Source: a bacterium ADurb.Bin236 (GTDB lineage: Bacteria; UBP15; UBA6099). Taken from it: DNA of 35,917 nucleotides. Below are positions 25,670-33,176 of the stretch, one piece after another. The position numbers and the translations under genes were made by a program. The notes beneath the pieces were generated by a model. It was not told the DNA's origin, made no database searches, and saw only the letters and a list, made by a program, of their open reading frames with translations. The stretch covers positions 1-35,917 of the forward strand of contig MWCD01000039.1 of the NCBI GenBank assembly GCA_002069885.1, in the 5' to 3' direction. Within the stretch, counting starts at the first letter, position 1. Each line of letters starts with the position of its first letter.

Positions 25670-26839
25670 ATGTCTAAAACATTTTCCATGAAACGGTTTC
25701 TCATCGCAACATCCAATGAATCTCTCGCGGGATATTTCACCGCGAAAGGCATCTCCATAGAGGTGGATTTGACGGCGCTCGGCGAAGCCGACAGCGGCCC
25801 GATAATGAAATCCATCCAGGAGATGCCGCGCGACGTTTCTTCGCGCATTGAAAACGATTTCAGGGACATCCATGCTCTCAGTTACGAGGGTGGGATCAAA
25901 ACGCTGCTTGCCGAAACGCGGGACAATTTCGATGAAATCTCCGACGCGCTGCTCGTCATCGATGGACATGAGGATAAAGTCATGTGGGTGTTTCTCAACA
26001 AACCGGAAGTATTCGAATCCGCCTCGACATGGCATCGCATCGACACTATGACGCGGTGGCGGCATAGAAAGAACCTGCCGAAGGCGCGCCCGGCGACCGA
26101 CGATGAAACCAAGGCGGCGCTCGCCGGAGTTCTCTCTGAATATTTCAGGGAGGAGGCGCGCGGCAGGAATTGCGAAGTGGAAACGTATGAACGTCCCGAC
26201 TGCGTGTGCTATCACGCTTTTCCCGAGGACTATGCGACCACCGACATGTGCTACGACGAGGACGGGCGCCTGCAAAGGCGCATCCGCAAATCGGTCTTTG
26301 AAATCATTTTCTGCTACCACCCCGATGAAGGGCGTCTCAGCATAAACGGCGGAGGCCGAAAAGACCAGATCGATATGCTCTGTGAGATGTTCACGGACAA
26401 TGTGCTTAAAATACCCGCGGAACCTGATCTGAAGAACGACCGTGTTTTCGACCTGAGCGGCCTCAAAAACCGCGATTTTGAGTTTGTCACCGATCCTGCG
26501 GACAACGTCGAGTTCGTTAGGGTGAAGAGCCTCGGTTTTTCCGTCGTCGGAAACAGCGGAAGGAAAATAGCGCTTGAAGCCGATCCCGACAACAACGGAA
26601 ACAGGCAGGCGGTGTATGACCATATCGACCAAAGCATCAACAAGGAGAATGTTCCAGCGGACCAGATGCTTGTTAAAAAGGCGACGATTCAGATGAAGTT
26701 TCCCGGCAAGGGGAATCACGGCAGCGTCACATTCGAGATAGGATGGCCGGATTCATGCACGTTGAAAGACGGGGAGAACCACCGCAAGGTCAAGGAATAC
26801 CTGAAGAGATGGGGGATCGATAAATGCGCGACGCAATAA
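25670..26839 (+). CDS. Uncharacterised protein, first of an overlapping gene pair
   Basis: 389 residues, soluble, with no signal or TM segments. A good SD (GGAGG) precedes ATG 25670. The N-terminal part (about 1-130) includes an acidic stretch DALLVIDGHEDKVMWVFLN. The middle has a cluster of Cys/His/Tyr (YERPDCVCYHAF, then TTDMCYDEDGRL). The C-terminal half has FDLSGLKNRDFEF, DPADNVEFVRVKSL, the block ALEADPDN, and near the end IGWPDSCTLKD and YLKRWGI. I recognise no catalytic motif. The C-terminal blocks look like a family I recall only as a conserved hypothetical from accessory regions of other bacteria, not checked. The 16-base overlap with the next gene shows they act together. Confidence 0.8.
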   Translation: MSKTFSMKRFLIATSNESLAGYFTAKGISIEVDLTALGEADSGPIMKSIQEMPRDVSSRIENDFRDIHALSYEGGIKTLLAETRDNFDEISDALLVIDGHEDKVMWVFLNKPEVFESASTWHRIDTMTRWRHRKNLPKARPATDDETKAALAGVLSEYFREEARGRNCEVETYERPDCVCYHAFPEDYATTDMCYDEDGRLQRRIRKSVFEIIFCYHPDEGRLSINGGGRKDQIDMLCEMFTDNVLKIPAEPDLKNDRVFDLSGLKNRDFEFVTDPADNVEFVRVKSLGFSVVGNSGRKIALEADPDNNGNRQAVYDHIDQSINKENVPADQMLVKKATIQMKFPGKGNHGSVTFEIGWPDSCTLKDGENHRKVKEYLKRWGIDKCATQ

Positions 26840-27891
26840 TTAATATTCTGGGGACCGCCGAGGCCTCGGATAGCGCCGCTTTTGCCGATAGTGAAATGCT
26901 GGACTGGCGGGATGGAGTGAAAGGTGCGCTGCTGTCCGATGGAATACTGAAAGAATTGGACCATGCCCGTGCGATTGAATGCGACGGCTGTGACAACCGC
27001 TGCATCGAGAAAGTCCGCATAAGAAAGAGGGCTGGCGGGTCGGTGATAGCCACCGTTTACTGCGGCGCGAGAGATGATATCGGGAGCGTGAACGTGCCTC
27101 TCGACCGTTTGCGGCGCTGGGGCATTGACTGGGATCGGCTTGCCCATCTTGTCTGTAAATCGCTTGGCGCATCGGGACCATCTGAAAACATCGTGCCACG
27201 ACGATTGTGGCGTCTTGGCGGTAACAACATCGACGGAATGAAGGCCGAGCTTTTTCTGGCGGTTGGGCTGGAGCGTGCCGGCGGAAATGATCTCCGCAAG
27301 GAAATCCGCAGTCATGCTTCTCTTCCCTCCCCTGTTGTAATCATTCCTCTAAAAAAGCCTCCGGGCCGCTTCGGCGATTTCCGTTTTGTCTGCTTACGTT
27401 CAATTATGAATGTGTCGAATGGCCGCAGTCTCTTTTCTCTGGATGAACTGGCTATCGTACTCGGCGCAAAAAAGAAATCGAAAAACGCGCCTGTCGTCGT
27501 GAAAACTTTCCCGCTCTCCGCTGGGAAGGATTTTACGGCGGTTGCCATGACTCTTTACGACGGTGGAAAAATGGATGTAAACATCTCAGGTGCCGGAAGC
27601 GAAGTGTATTCGTATGAAGACATGGGATTCGCCGATGGGAGGAGAACTCCCACTACTCCGAATGATCTGTGGGGTGTGCTAAATGCCTTTGCACAATTTC
27701 ACGGACAGATTACATGGAAAGACAACATCGGTAGTCAGAAAGAGCGGGCAAATCTGAAAAAGCAGGTTTCTCTCGTTTCATCTGTCCTACAAACATTTTT
27801 CCAAACGAATGAAAGTCCGTTCCATCCATATTCAAAAGAAGACGGATACAGAACCCGGTTCGTTATAACCGACAGCAGGACAAATAGATGA
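26824..27891 (+). CDS. Uncharacterised protein with CxxCxxxC cluster, second of the pair
   Basis: 355 residues, soluble. ATG 26824 lies inside the end of the previous gene (16-base overlap), so translation is coupled. Near residues 50-80 is ECDGCDNRC followed by a single Cys in VYCGA, a likely zinc-binding knuckle. It is followed by VPLDRLRRWGIDWDRLAHLV and VPRRLWRLGG, which look like a DNA- or protein-binding module. The C-terminal about 150 residues are mixed alpha/beta with no motif I know. It ends just before palindromic sequences and a terminator, so the pair is a closed unit. Function unknown; defence, superinfection control or element regulation are all open. Confidence 0.8.
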   Translation: MRDAIINILGTAEASDSAAFADSEMLDWRDGVKGALLSDGILKELDHARAIECDGCDNRCIEKVRIRKRAGGSVIATVYCGARDDIGSVNVPLDRLRRWGIDWDRLAHLVCKSLGASGPSENIVPRRLWRLGGNNIDGMKAELFLAVGLERAGGNDLRKEIRSHASLPSPVVIIPLKKPPGRFGDFRFVCLRSIMNVSNGRSLFSLDELAIVLGAKKKSKNAPVVVKTFPLSAGKDFTAVAMTLYDGGKMDVNISGAGSEVYSYEDMGFADGRRTPTTPNDLWGVLNAFAQFHGQITWKDNIGSQKERANLKKQVSLVSSVLQTFFQTNESPFHPYSKEDGYRTRFVITDSRTNR

Positions 27892-27922
27892 ACAGCGCAA
27901 ACATCCTCTCGTAACATCCATT

Positions 27923-27951
27923 CCGGTGAATTCCTTGTGAATTTTCACCGG
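27923..27951 (+). promoter_or_regulatory. Inverted repeat with nested GTGAATTTTCAC
   Basis: CCGGTGAA (27923-27930) and TTCACCGG (27944-27951) form an 8-bp inverted repeat. The right arm overlaps a second palindrome GTGAA-TT-TTCAC (27937-27948). The same 12-mer recurs at 28065-28076. It lies just after the unknown pair and may be an operator or an RNA hairpin. Confidence 0.5.
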
Positions 27952-27986
27952 CCCCGAAAATAATCTCAAAAATAATTTTCCACGAC

Positions 27987-28012
27987 AAGGGCTGAAAAAG
28001 CCCTTTATTTTT
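27987..28012 (+). terminator. Rho-independent terminator after the unknown gene pair
   Basis: AAGGGCT (27987-27993) and AGCCCTT (27999-28005) form a 7-bp stem with a GAAAA loop, followed by TATTTTTG. It separates the repressor/unknown-pair unit from the sigma-like genes. Confidence 0.8.
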
Positions 28013-28064
28013 GCCTCTATTTATTCTTTCGCCCCTTAAGCGCGTCTTTTTTCGCGCTGATTCC

Positions 28065-28076
28065 GTGAATTTTCAC
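28065..28076 (+). promoter_or_regulatory. Second GTGAATTTTCAC palindrome
   Basis: This is an exact copy of the 12-base sequence at 27937-27948, 128 bases further on and 53 bases before the first sigma-like gene. Two identical palindromes in one 237-base gap suggest binding sites for an element-encoded regulator that flank a terminator. Confidence 0.5.
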
Positions 28077-28079
28077 GAA

Positions 28080-28124
28080 TCCCGGTCGAGCGGGCACGTC
28101 GCCCGCAAATCGCACCGGGAGGCG
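28080..28124 (+). promoter_or_regulatory. Folded leader that can sequester the SD of the first sigma-like gene
   Basis: The outer stem TCCCGGT (28080-28086) pairs with ACCGGGA (28114-28120). The inner stem GCGGGC (28090-28095) pairs with GCCCGC (28101-28106) around ACGTC. The right strand of the outer stem contains the start of the SD GGGAGGCG (28117-28124) for ATG 28129. Opening of the stem would expose the SD, so translation may be controlled by RNA folding. Confidence 0.5.
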
Positions 28125-28128
28125 TGGA

Positions 28129-28755
28129 ATGAAAAACAGTTATGAGGGGCTGGACGACCGCATTGTAAAAACGGTTCTCATCAAAGCAAAACAACTCATC
28201 GGCAAAGCCGGATACACCAGCGAGGATTACGACGACATCGTTCAGGAAATGATCCTCGACATCTATTGCCGTTTGTCGAAATACGACCCGGCAAGGTCGA
28301 CATTCAAAACCTTTATCAATCGCATCGTTGAAATGAAATGCGCGGACATGCTCCAGGCGGGACATGCGGCGAATAACGATTTGAACCGGCGTGCGGAAAG
28401 CCTGAACCTGATTGTCGAGCAGGAAGACGGGGCGCAACTGGAATGCATACAGACTGTTTCCGTGGAGGAACTGCCGTGGAATAACGGCGCGGTCTTCGCA
28501 GCGGAATCCGATCTATCAGACTTCAAAATCGACCTTCAAAAAATCATGTCCCGGCTGTCGCCCAGAAATCGAACTTTGTGCGAACGCCTCACGCGCGAAC
28601 ACATCTCCGAAATATGCCGTGACAGTGGCATCTCCAGAACAGCTCAATACGACCACATCAGGCAGATACGGAAAAAGCTTCAAGAAGCCGGTTTTGAAAT
28701 TTATTTGGGACACCCCCCCGTCATTTTTCCCGGACTCCCGGTAAGTGAAAAGTGA
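28129..28755 (+). CDS. Sigma-70-like RNA polymerase factor (first of two tandem paralogues)
   Basis: 208 residues. The N-terminal region resembles sigma region 2: YDDIVQEMILDIYCRLSKYD, then STFKTFINRIVEMKCADML. A central acidic linker follows. The region-4-like HTH is LSPRNRTLCERL then ISEICRDSGISRTAQYDHIRQI. Probable role: redirects host RNA polymerase to element promoters. The last about 18 codons lie inside the 63-bp inverted repeat, so the C terminus (HPPVIFPGLPVSEK) may not be ancestral. SD GGGAGGCG lies in a foldable leader. The domain order is clear, but its promoter targets are unknown. Confidence 0.75.
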   Translation: MKNSYEGLDDRIVKTVLIKAKQLIGKAGYTSEDYDDIVQEMILDIYCRLSKYDPARSTFKTFINRIVEMKCADMLQAGHAANNDLNRRAESLNLIVEQEDGAQLECIQTVSVEELPWNNGAVFAAESDLSDFKIDLQKIMSRLSPRNRTLCERLTREHISEICRDSGISRTAQYDHIRQIRKKLQEAGFEIYLGHPPVIFPGLPVSEK

Positions 28756-28762
28756 GGGCGTT
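28700..28762 (+). repeat. 63-bp inverted repeat, right copy (IR-R)
   Basis: It matches the reverse complement of 24295-24357 at 56 of 63 positions. It covers the 3' end of the first sigma-like gene and ends 22 bases before the SD of the second. With its partner it brackets 4468 bp, including the XRE, ImmA, unknown-pair and first sigma genes. Confidence 0.85.
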
Positions 28763-28799
28763 GATCATCGGATGCCGCGACCATGAGGAGGTACGAAGG

Positions 28800-29417
28800 A
28801 TGTTTTCAGCAAATAAATACGAGGATTTCACCGATTACGAAGTTGAACTTGCGAGGGCAACCGCCAGAAAGATGGTCGGCAACTGCGGTCTCTCGATGGA
28901 CGATGTTCCCGACCTTGAGCAGGAATTGATGTGTCACCTGTGGAAAAAGAAGCGCGAATTCAATCCGGAGCACCTGTCCCAGTGCAGTTATAAGACGTTT
29001 GTCTCGCGGGTCATCGCAAAAAAGAAAGTGAGCATCTTCAGGGAGAAGTCCCGCGAGAGACGGCTTCTGGACCACAGGAAAGACCTCATTGAAGCATACG
29101 GTGAAGAGTTGTTCGACGACGCTTCCGACGCCTCCGATGCGTCGCCGTGCATCACACGCGACCAGATCACATGGAGTTCGGCAAACGACAGTTCATGCGG
29201 CTCGGTGGAAGAACGGGTAATCTCCAAAGTTTTACTCGAAGAGAACCTGAAGAAACTGCCTTTCATTCAGCAGACAGTGTTCCTTTTGCGTGAAGCCGGA
29301 TACAGCCCCCTCGATATCTCCGAACAACTGAACATATCCAAGACCGCTGTCTACAAGCACTTGAATATCGCCATTTTGAAACTCAATGAAGCCGGTGTTT
29401 TCGACCGGAGAGATTGA
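28800..29417 (+). CDS. Sigma-70-like factor (second tandem paralogue)
   Basis: 205 residues from ATG 28800, chosen because GAGGAGG (28785-28791) lies 8 bases upstream. A GTG at 28752 is in frame but lies in the inverted repeat and lacks an SD. Region-2-like sequence (DVPDLEQELMCHLWKKKREF, then SYKTFVSRVIAKKK) aligns with the first sigma-like protein, as does the region-4 HTH (LPFIQQTVFLLREAGYSPLD, then LNISKTAVYKHLNIAILKL). A polar linker with DASDASDAS joins them. It probably serves a different promoter set or time. It is the first gene of the run that continues into the recombination module. Confidence 0.75.
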   Translation: MFSANKYEDFTDYEVELARATARKMVGNCGLSMDDVPDLEQELMCHLWKKKREFNPEHLSQCSYKTFVSRVIAKKKVSIFREKSRERRLLDHRKDLIEAYGEELFDDASDASDASPCITRDQITWSSANDSSCGSVEERVISKVLLEENLKKLPFIQQTVFLLREAGYSPLDISEQLNISKTAVYKHLNIAILKLNEAGVFDRRD

Positions 29418-29445
29418 CCCACCCAAGTGGAAAGGAGGTGCCATT

Positions 29446-30489
29446 ATGTTTGACCCACAGGAATTGACCCCGGTCACATGCAGCAGCTTGAAAACATTCA
29501 AGTTGTGCCGCAAGGACTACAACCTGCGCTTTATCCGCGGGCTGCAGGGGCTTGAGGAAAGCGAGGCGCAGTATCTCGGATCGGTGATGCACGGCGCGCT
29601 TGAGCGGTGGCACGGGCGCGGCGATGCGGACAAAGACGCGGTCGTCGCCGCCATCTTCGATTACATCGACGTCGCGTTCTCAAGCCGTGAGCAGGACGAG
29701 CGCCAGAAAAAAGACTGGCATCTGGCGCGGGCAATGATAACGGCGTACATCGAGACGTACCCATCGGAAGACTTTGATGTCATCGCTGTCGAGAAACAGT
29801 TCCAGTGCCCCATCATCAACCCGGACACCGGCGCGGCCAGTCGCAGTTTTTACATGCGGGGCAAGGTGGACGCCCTCGTCATGCGCAACGGCGAATATTT
29901 TCTGCTGGAACACAAAACAGCAGCCGTCATAGACAAAAGCTACATCGAAAAGTTGCCGCTCGATTTTCAGGTCACGCTCTACGCCCATTACCTCGAGCAA
30001 TTCATGAACATCCGCATTGCGGGCGTGATCTACAACGTCCTCGCCAAGTCACTGATACGCCAGAGCAAAGGCGAGACCGAGGAAGAATTTGAGCAGCGGC
30101 GAGCCGACCTGATTGCCAAATCCAAGTCCGGCAAGTCATCCGCAAAGCGGAAGCTGCCGGAGACAGACGATGAATACTCGGCGCGGCTGGCCGAGAAATA
30201 CCGCGAGCCCGGAATGTTCCACCGCGAGATGCTGTACATCCCCCGCAGCCAGTATGAGACGCTCACCGCCGAAATATGGGAATTGTCGCAGCAGCTTCTA
30301 ATCGCCCGGCGCACCAGCCGCTGGTACATGAATACGGACGTCTGCTTTCTCTACAACCGTCCGTGCCGCTTTTTTCCCATCTGCGTATCCGGCGACAACC
30401 CGAACGTCATCGAGAACCGTTACCGCGTCGGCCCTATTCACCCGGAACTGGACGAGGCCGCGCAATCGCGCGAACCGATGTTCACGTAA
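29446..30489 (+). CDS. PD-(D/E)XK nuclease with predicted Fe-S cluster (Cas4/RecB-like)
   Basis: 347 residues from ATG 29446, with SD AAAGGAGGTG (29431-29440); an in-frame ATG at 29386 inside the previous gene is less likely. GSVMHGALE is motif I. GKVDALV and EHKTA give the catalytic D and ExK, and DFQVTLYAHYLEQ gives motif QxxxY. N-terminal Cys12/Cys21 and a C-terminal three-Cys cluster (CFLYNRPCRFFPIC) match the 4Fe-4S arrangement of Cas4/AddB-type nucleases. Likely a 5'-3' or single-strand exonuclease that makes recombinogenic ends, working with the ATPase and ssDNA-binding protein downstream. Confidence 0.85.
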   Translation: MFDPQELTPVTCSSLKTFKLCRKDYNLRFIRGLQGLEESEAQYLGSVMHGALERWHGRGDADKDAVVAAIFDYIDVAFSSREQDERQKKDWHLARAMITAYIETYPSEDFDVIAVEKQFQCPIINPDTGAASRSFYMRGKVDALVMRNGEYFLLEHKTAAVIDKSYIEKLPLDFQVTLYAHYLEQFMNIRIAGVIYNVLAKSLIRQSKGETEEEFEQRRADLIAKSKSGKSSAKRKLPETDDEYSARLAEKYREPGMFHREMLYIPRSQYETLTAEIWELSQQLLIARRTSRWYMNTDVCFLYNRPCRFFPICVSGDNPNVIENRYRVGPIHPELDEAAQSREPMFT

Positions 30490-30522
30490 TTCAATGCAAA
30501 TCAAAAGAAAGGAGTCATTCCA

Positions 30523-31338
30523 ATGGCAATAACGTTACCCAAGGCGCCCACGCCGAGGAAAAACGATCTCCAGAATCTGACCGTGCTTATTCACGGCGGA
30601 AAGAAGATCGGCAAGTCGACATTCTGCTCTCAGTTGCCCAATGCCGTGTACGCGGCCACCGAGCCCGGCCTCGGACACCTCGAGGTGCATCAGACGCCGA
30701 TTCAAAGCTGGCAGGATTTCCTCGATTTCTGCAACGCACTCGTCACCGAGAAGCACGGGTTCCAGACGGTCGTGATCGACACGATCAACAACCTGTACGC
30801 CTTCTGTTGCCGCGCGGTGTGCGAGAAACACAAAGTCGAGTACGTCGGCGATTTCAAAGCCATCGGCAAGGGGCACGTGCTGGCGAACAACATGTTCTAC
30901 GAGACGATGCTGAAGCTGGCGAATCAGCCATACGGCCTGTGGATGATCGCCCACTCTGCGGAGCGCGAGATCGAAACCCGGACGGAGAAATACCTCAAGA
31001 CGGTGCCGCAACTCCCGGACAAGGCGGCGGGTCAGATTCTCGGCATGGCGGACATGATCCTGTTCGCCGACCTGCACGAGGACAAAGGCGAGGATGGCAA
31101 GTCCACGTTCCGCAGGGTGCTCCGCACCAAACCGTCGAAGTATTACGAGGCCGGAGATCGGAGCGGCGCGCTGCCGACAATCGTTGATCTCGATTATCGG
31201 AAGTTTGCCGCCGCTTACGAGTCGGGCATCGCCGCGCAGAAGAACAAGGCAGTGCCACCCGCAAGCACGCCGAACGGCCAGAAACCCGCCGCAACGTCCG
31301 ACAAGCCCGCCGCGCCGGCGGCTGCGGCAAAGAAGTAA
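30523..31338 (+). CDS. RecA-like/Sak4-type phage ATPase (AAA_24)
   Basis: 271 residues; SD AAAGGAG upstream. Walker A GGKKIGKS is at 25-32. The Walker B-like strand is TVVIDTINNLY. A RecA-core sensor region is GLWMIAHSAERE. The C-terminal about 45 residues are Ala/Pro/Lys-rich and disordered. This pattern fits the Sak4 group of phage single-strand annealing or recombination ATPases, which act with an ssDNA-binding protein. Here the DUF669-type gene follows directly. ATPase class is well supported; Sak4 assignment is from context and motif layout. Confidence 0.82.
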   Translation: MAITLPKAPTPRKNDLQNLTVLIHGGKKIGKSTFCSQLPNAVYAATEPGLGHLEVHQTPIQSWQDFLDFCNALVTEKHGFQTVVIDTINNLYAFCCRAVCEKHKVEYVGDFKAIGKGHVLANNMFYETMLKLANQPYGLWMIAHSAEREIETRTEKYLKTVPQLPDKAAGQILGMADMILFADLHEDKGEDGKSTFRRVLRTKPSKYYEAGDRSGALPTIVDLDYRKFAAAYESGIAAQKNKAVPPASTPNGQKPAATSDKPAAPAAAAKK

Positions 31339-31378
31339 TTTTTGCAAGGCAAAAAAATCTCAATGGAGGTAACCAAAC

Positions 31379-31891
31379 ATGACAGATCATACGGATCAGG
31401 AAAACGAGAACGAAGGACAGCAGGACCAGTTCGACCTGTCCCAGTGGGACGAGGAATACGAAAACGCGCCCGTCGAGGAACACGACTTCGAAAACGTCCC
31501 GGACGGCAAATACCAGGTCGTCGTCGACCGGGTGGAACTCACCGCGTCCAAGACATCGGACAAGCCGATGCTCAAGTGGGCGCTCAAGATCATCGCGCCG
31601 AACCACGTGGGCCGTCTGCTGTGGCGCAACAACATGATCGCGAGCGCGGACAACATCAAGTGGCTCAAGAACGACCTGCTCACCTGCGGGATGAAATTGG
31701 GCAAGCTGTCCGAACTGCCCGAGAACATCGAGAAACTGCTGGACGTCAAGATCGAGGTCACCGTGCGCACGCGCGGCGAAAACCAGAACATCTACTTCAA
31801 CAAGCTGATCGATTCCGGCAGGCAGGACTCCGGCGACGGCGCGAACATCGACCGGGAAATGGATCAGCAGGCGCAGGAAATCTTCAAGTGA
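31379..31891 (+). CDS. DUF669-type phage ssDNA-binding protein
   Basis: 170 residues. SD GGAGG lies upstream. An acidic N-terminal part precedes VPDGKYQVVVDRVELTASKT, then PMLKWALKIIAP, GRLLWRNNMI, LKNDLLTCGMK, and the C-terminal strands VKIEVTVRTRGENQNIYFNK. This order matches the OB-fold-like DUF669 family found beside Sak4 and helicase genes in phages, where it is thought to coat ssDNA. Unlike classic SSB there is no acidic C-terminal tip (ends QEIFK). It shares the operon with the ATPase, 40 bases downstream. Confidence 0.82.
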   Translation: MTDHTDQENENEGQQDQFDLSQWDEEYENAPVEEHDFENVPDGKYQVVVDRVELTASKTSDKPMLKWALKIIAPNHVGRLLWRNNMIASADNIKWLKNDLLTCGMKLGKLSELPENIEKLLDVKIEVTVRTRGENQNIYFNKLIDSGRQDSGDGANIDREMDQQAQEIFK

Positions 31892-31911
31892 TCTCCTCCT
31901 CGCTTTGGGGG

Positions 31912-31950
31912 CGGACGGGACCCTCTCCCGTCCGTTCCCCTCTTTTTTTT
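31912..31950 (+). terminator. Rho-independent terminator after the ssDNA-binding gene
   Basis: A perfect 9-bp stem CGGACGGGA (31912-31920) / TCCCGTCCG (31926-31934) has a CCCTC loop and is followed by a pyrimidine tract ending in eight T (to 31950). It would separate the ATPase/SSB pair from the next genes, so the latter need readthrough or another promoter. Confidence 0.85.
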
Positions 31951-31970
31951 CTACAAGGAGACGTGACGCT

Positions 31971-33158
31971 TTGGAAAAAACAACACTGACACACAGGGAA
32001 ACAACGCGCATTCTATCCCTCGCCGACAAAGGCATGGGCCGACGCGCCATCGCACGGGAAACCGGCATCTCGCAATGGGCGATCCGAAAAGCCCTTGAAG
32101 AGCGCCTTGAAGAATGCTCCCCGGAAAAATCACACACGGACAGGATGCGCGAACGGCTGGACATGGCCGAATTCGCGGCCCTGAAGAAACGAAGCACCCT
32201 GTTCGAGATTATCGGCGAGAACATCCTTCGCGCCGTGCAGGCGTTCCCGCCGCCGAAGACGCCGCCCGCGGAAAAACTTCTCTTTAACAAAAAGCACGAA
32301 CCCGAGGAGATGATTCTGCTCTGGTCGGACAGCCAGATCGGGCAGATCGTGGACCAACAGGAATCCGGCGGGCTTGGAGCATACAACGTCGACATCTTTC
32401 TCGAACGCCTGGAGTTCCTGAAGGTCTCCCTGAAAAAGATATTTGAAATCCACCTCGATAATACGCCGTACCCGGTCTTCAATATCTTTTTTCTTGGCGA
32501 CATCGTCGAGGGTTCGACAATTTTTCCGGGGCAGGAACGGCAAACAGACATGCATGTCGTCGAGCAGGTCATGTTCGCCGTGGACAGGATCGCGGAATTC
32601 GCGGCGTGGGTCGCGGCGCTGTACCCGTGGAAAGTTAAATGTTTCTGCGTGGTAGGCAATCACGGGCGCGTCGGCAAAAAGGGCGAACAGTCGCCGTTGA
32701 ATAACTTCGATCATCTGGTCTACTGGATACTGGCCGAGAAGTTGAAAAACATCCCGTCCGTTGAATTCCACATCTCAAAGTCATGGTGGATGCTCGCGGA
32801 GCGGATGAAACACTCATTTCTTCTTGTCCACGGCGATGACATTCGCGCGTGGATGGGCATCCCCTATTACGGGATCGAGCGCTCCGAGTCCAGGTATCAG
32901 AAGATGCTCGGACGCGCCGGAGAAGGATTCCACTACTTCTGCTGCGGCCACCACCATCAGGAGGCGGCGATAAAAAGCCGCATCTTCGCAAACGGCAGTT
33001 GGGTCGGCGGAAGCGAATTTTCAATCAAGACGCTTCAGGTCGCGGGCGCGCCGTCGCAGATTTTGTTTTCCGTGCATCCGATGTTCGGCGTGACGTGGGA
33101 ACGGAATCTCCAACTCCAGGACCCGGCGAAAATGCCGCCTATCAAAATCTATCGGTAA
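31971..33158 (+). CDS. Phage metallophosphoesterase with N-terminal HTH
   Basis: 395 residues from TTG 31971, chosen because AAGGAG (31955-31960) lies 10 bases upstream. The frame extends further upstream only through the terminator. The N-terminal HTH is TTRILSLADKGMGRRAIARE then TGISQWAIRKALEE. The calcineurin-like phosphoesterase motifs follow in order: SDSQIGQ, GDIVEG, GNHGR, VHGDD and GHHHQE, the usual metal ligands. Such HTH-fused enzymes occur in phage replication regions and probably cleave DNA or nucleotide phosphoesters. Which one is not known. It precedes the ERCC4 gene by 18 bases. Confidence 0.8.
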   Translation: MEKTTLTHRETTRILSLADKGMGRRAIARETGISQWAIRKALEERLEECSPEKSHTDRMRERLDMAEFAALKKRSTLFEIIGENILRAVQAFPPPKTPPAEKLLFNKKHEPEEMILLWSDSQIGQIVDQQESGGLGAYNVDIFLERLEFLKVSLKKIFEIHLDNTPYPVFNIFFLGDIVEGSTIFPGQERQTDMHVVEQVMFAVDRIAEFAAWVAALYPWKVKCFCVVGNHGRVGKKGEQSPLNNFDHLVYWILAEKLKNIPSVEFHISKSWWMLAERMKHSFLLVHGDDIRAWMGIPYYGIERSESRYQKMLGRAGEGFHYFCCGHHHQEAAIKSRIFANGSWVGGSEFSIKTLQVAGAPSQILFSVHPMFGVTWERNLQLQDPAKMPPIKIYR

Positions 33159-33176
33159 CCCTCGAAGGCGGTTTTC

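Noticed and set aside
25619-26719. Minus-strand ORF (366 codons) opposite the first unknown gene
   Set aside because: The plus-strand frame has a strong SD, overlaps its partner gene in operon style, and continues the local gene direction. Since neither strand has a known family this is not absolute.
28752-28799. GTG 28752 as start of the second sigma-like gene
   Set aside because: No SD precedes it and it lies in the inverted repeat; ATG 28800 has GAGGAGG at ideal spacing.
30276-31187. Plus-strand ORF (303 codons) in an alternative frame
   Set aside because: It crosses the end of the nuclease and most of the ATPase gene. Its sequence is Arg-rich with no domain, while the ATPase frame has Walker motifs.
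30995-32659. Long minus-strand ORF (554 codons)
   Set aside because: It spans the opposite strand of three recognisable plus-strand genes and a terminator. Its sequence is low-complexity Arg/Ser with no domain.
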